DNA of 64,000 nt from Carboxylicivirga mesophila (lineage in GTDB: Bacteria > Bacteroidota > Bacteroidia > Bacteroidales > Marinilabiliaceae): positions 1 through 64,000 of the forward strand of contig NZ_JAGUCN010000011.1 of the NCBI RefSeq assembly GCF_018271975.1, in the 5' to 3' direction. The notes under the pieces were generated by a model. That model did not search any database. It was given only the letters and a program-made list of their open reading frames with translations, and was not told the origin of the DNA. The position numbers were made by a program, and so were the translations under genes. Below, one piece after another: positions 63,915-64,000 of the stretch. Numbering within the stretch: the first letter of the stretch is position 1; each line of letters opens with the position of its first letter.

Positions 63915-64000
63915 GATATAATTAGCGCTTCTATAGTTAACTAAATGTTAATGTAATCGAGGCTGTTGTACCTATTATTTTCGTTGCAAAATTATTGAAT

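Overview
The window reads as a chromosomal segment of a Bacteroidota bacterium, probably a marine or sediment member of the Bacteroidales/Marinilabiliales. The evidence is two SusC/SusD pairs, an ECF sigma/FecR pair, an OstA-like envelope protein, sulfatases with Bacteroidota-type signal peptides, TAnnTTTG-like promoter elements and a general scarcity of Shine-Dalgarno sequences. No rRNA, tRNA or CRISPR array was seen.

Layout. 1-13 kb: envelope and housekeeping genes (OstA-like protein, DUF2795, MacB/LolD-type ATPase, methyltransferase, FKBP isomerase, a cysteine-rich orphan, a DUF6588/TPR pair), then two tandem arylsulfatases with a HAD-phosphatase lipoprotein. 13.4-15.5 kb: recG. 15.6-23.2 kb: an accessory island. 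It opens with a DUF4469 remnant and a 22-bp hairpin tandem repeat. It continues as a one-directional series of small orphan genes, separated by long imperfect inverted repeats that look like integron attC recombination sites. Two of these sites are split by insertion sequences, one IS110 and one IS1182. 23.3-29.8 kb: small unknown proteins, a PAS protein, a TonB-C-like protein, a frameshifted HxlR regulator divergent from a YhdH/AcuI oxidoreductase, an NTF2-like protein and a DPP-IV peptidase. 30-42.5 kb: conserved core, namely thrS-infC-rpmI-rplT, cdd, an RluA-type synthase with panB, a malic enzyme-Pta fusion, a tandem adenylate kinase, glutamine synthetase and a YhcH protein. 42.7-54.4 kb: a sigma/anti-sigma-controlled SusCD import locus carrying a metzincin-like lipoprotein with a destroyed zinc site, a thioredoxin-fold protein and a trypsin-like protease, followed by an AraC regulator. 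54.5-61.5 kb: an exact 21-bp-period repeat, a NarL/NarX-like two-component pair and a second SusCD pair. 61.5-64 kb: a degraded 1.1-kb stretch, an AHSA1-like protein and an EFR1-type ferredoxin/flavodoxin protein.

The most unusual region is 16.2-23.2 kb. The genes sit like gene cassettes: each is followed by the left arm of an attC-like element and preceded by a right arm ending in GTTGG close to the start codon. No integrase gene lies in the window, so the region resembles a CALIN (cluster of attC sites lacking an integrase). The IS110 element sits exactly inside the left arm of one site and carries a long structured leader, the place where IS110 elements encode their bridge RNA. The IS1182 element sits inside the right arm of the next site with a 4-bp target duplication. 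Other points are an ATA start codon for infC behind a perfect Shine-Dalgarno, a fused adenylate kinase with a broken second P-loop, and twin hairpins with identical loops between fecR and susC.
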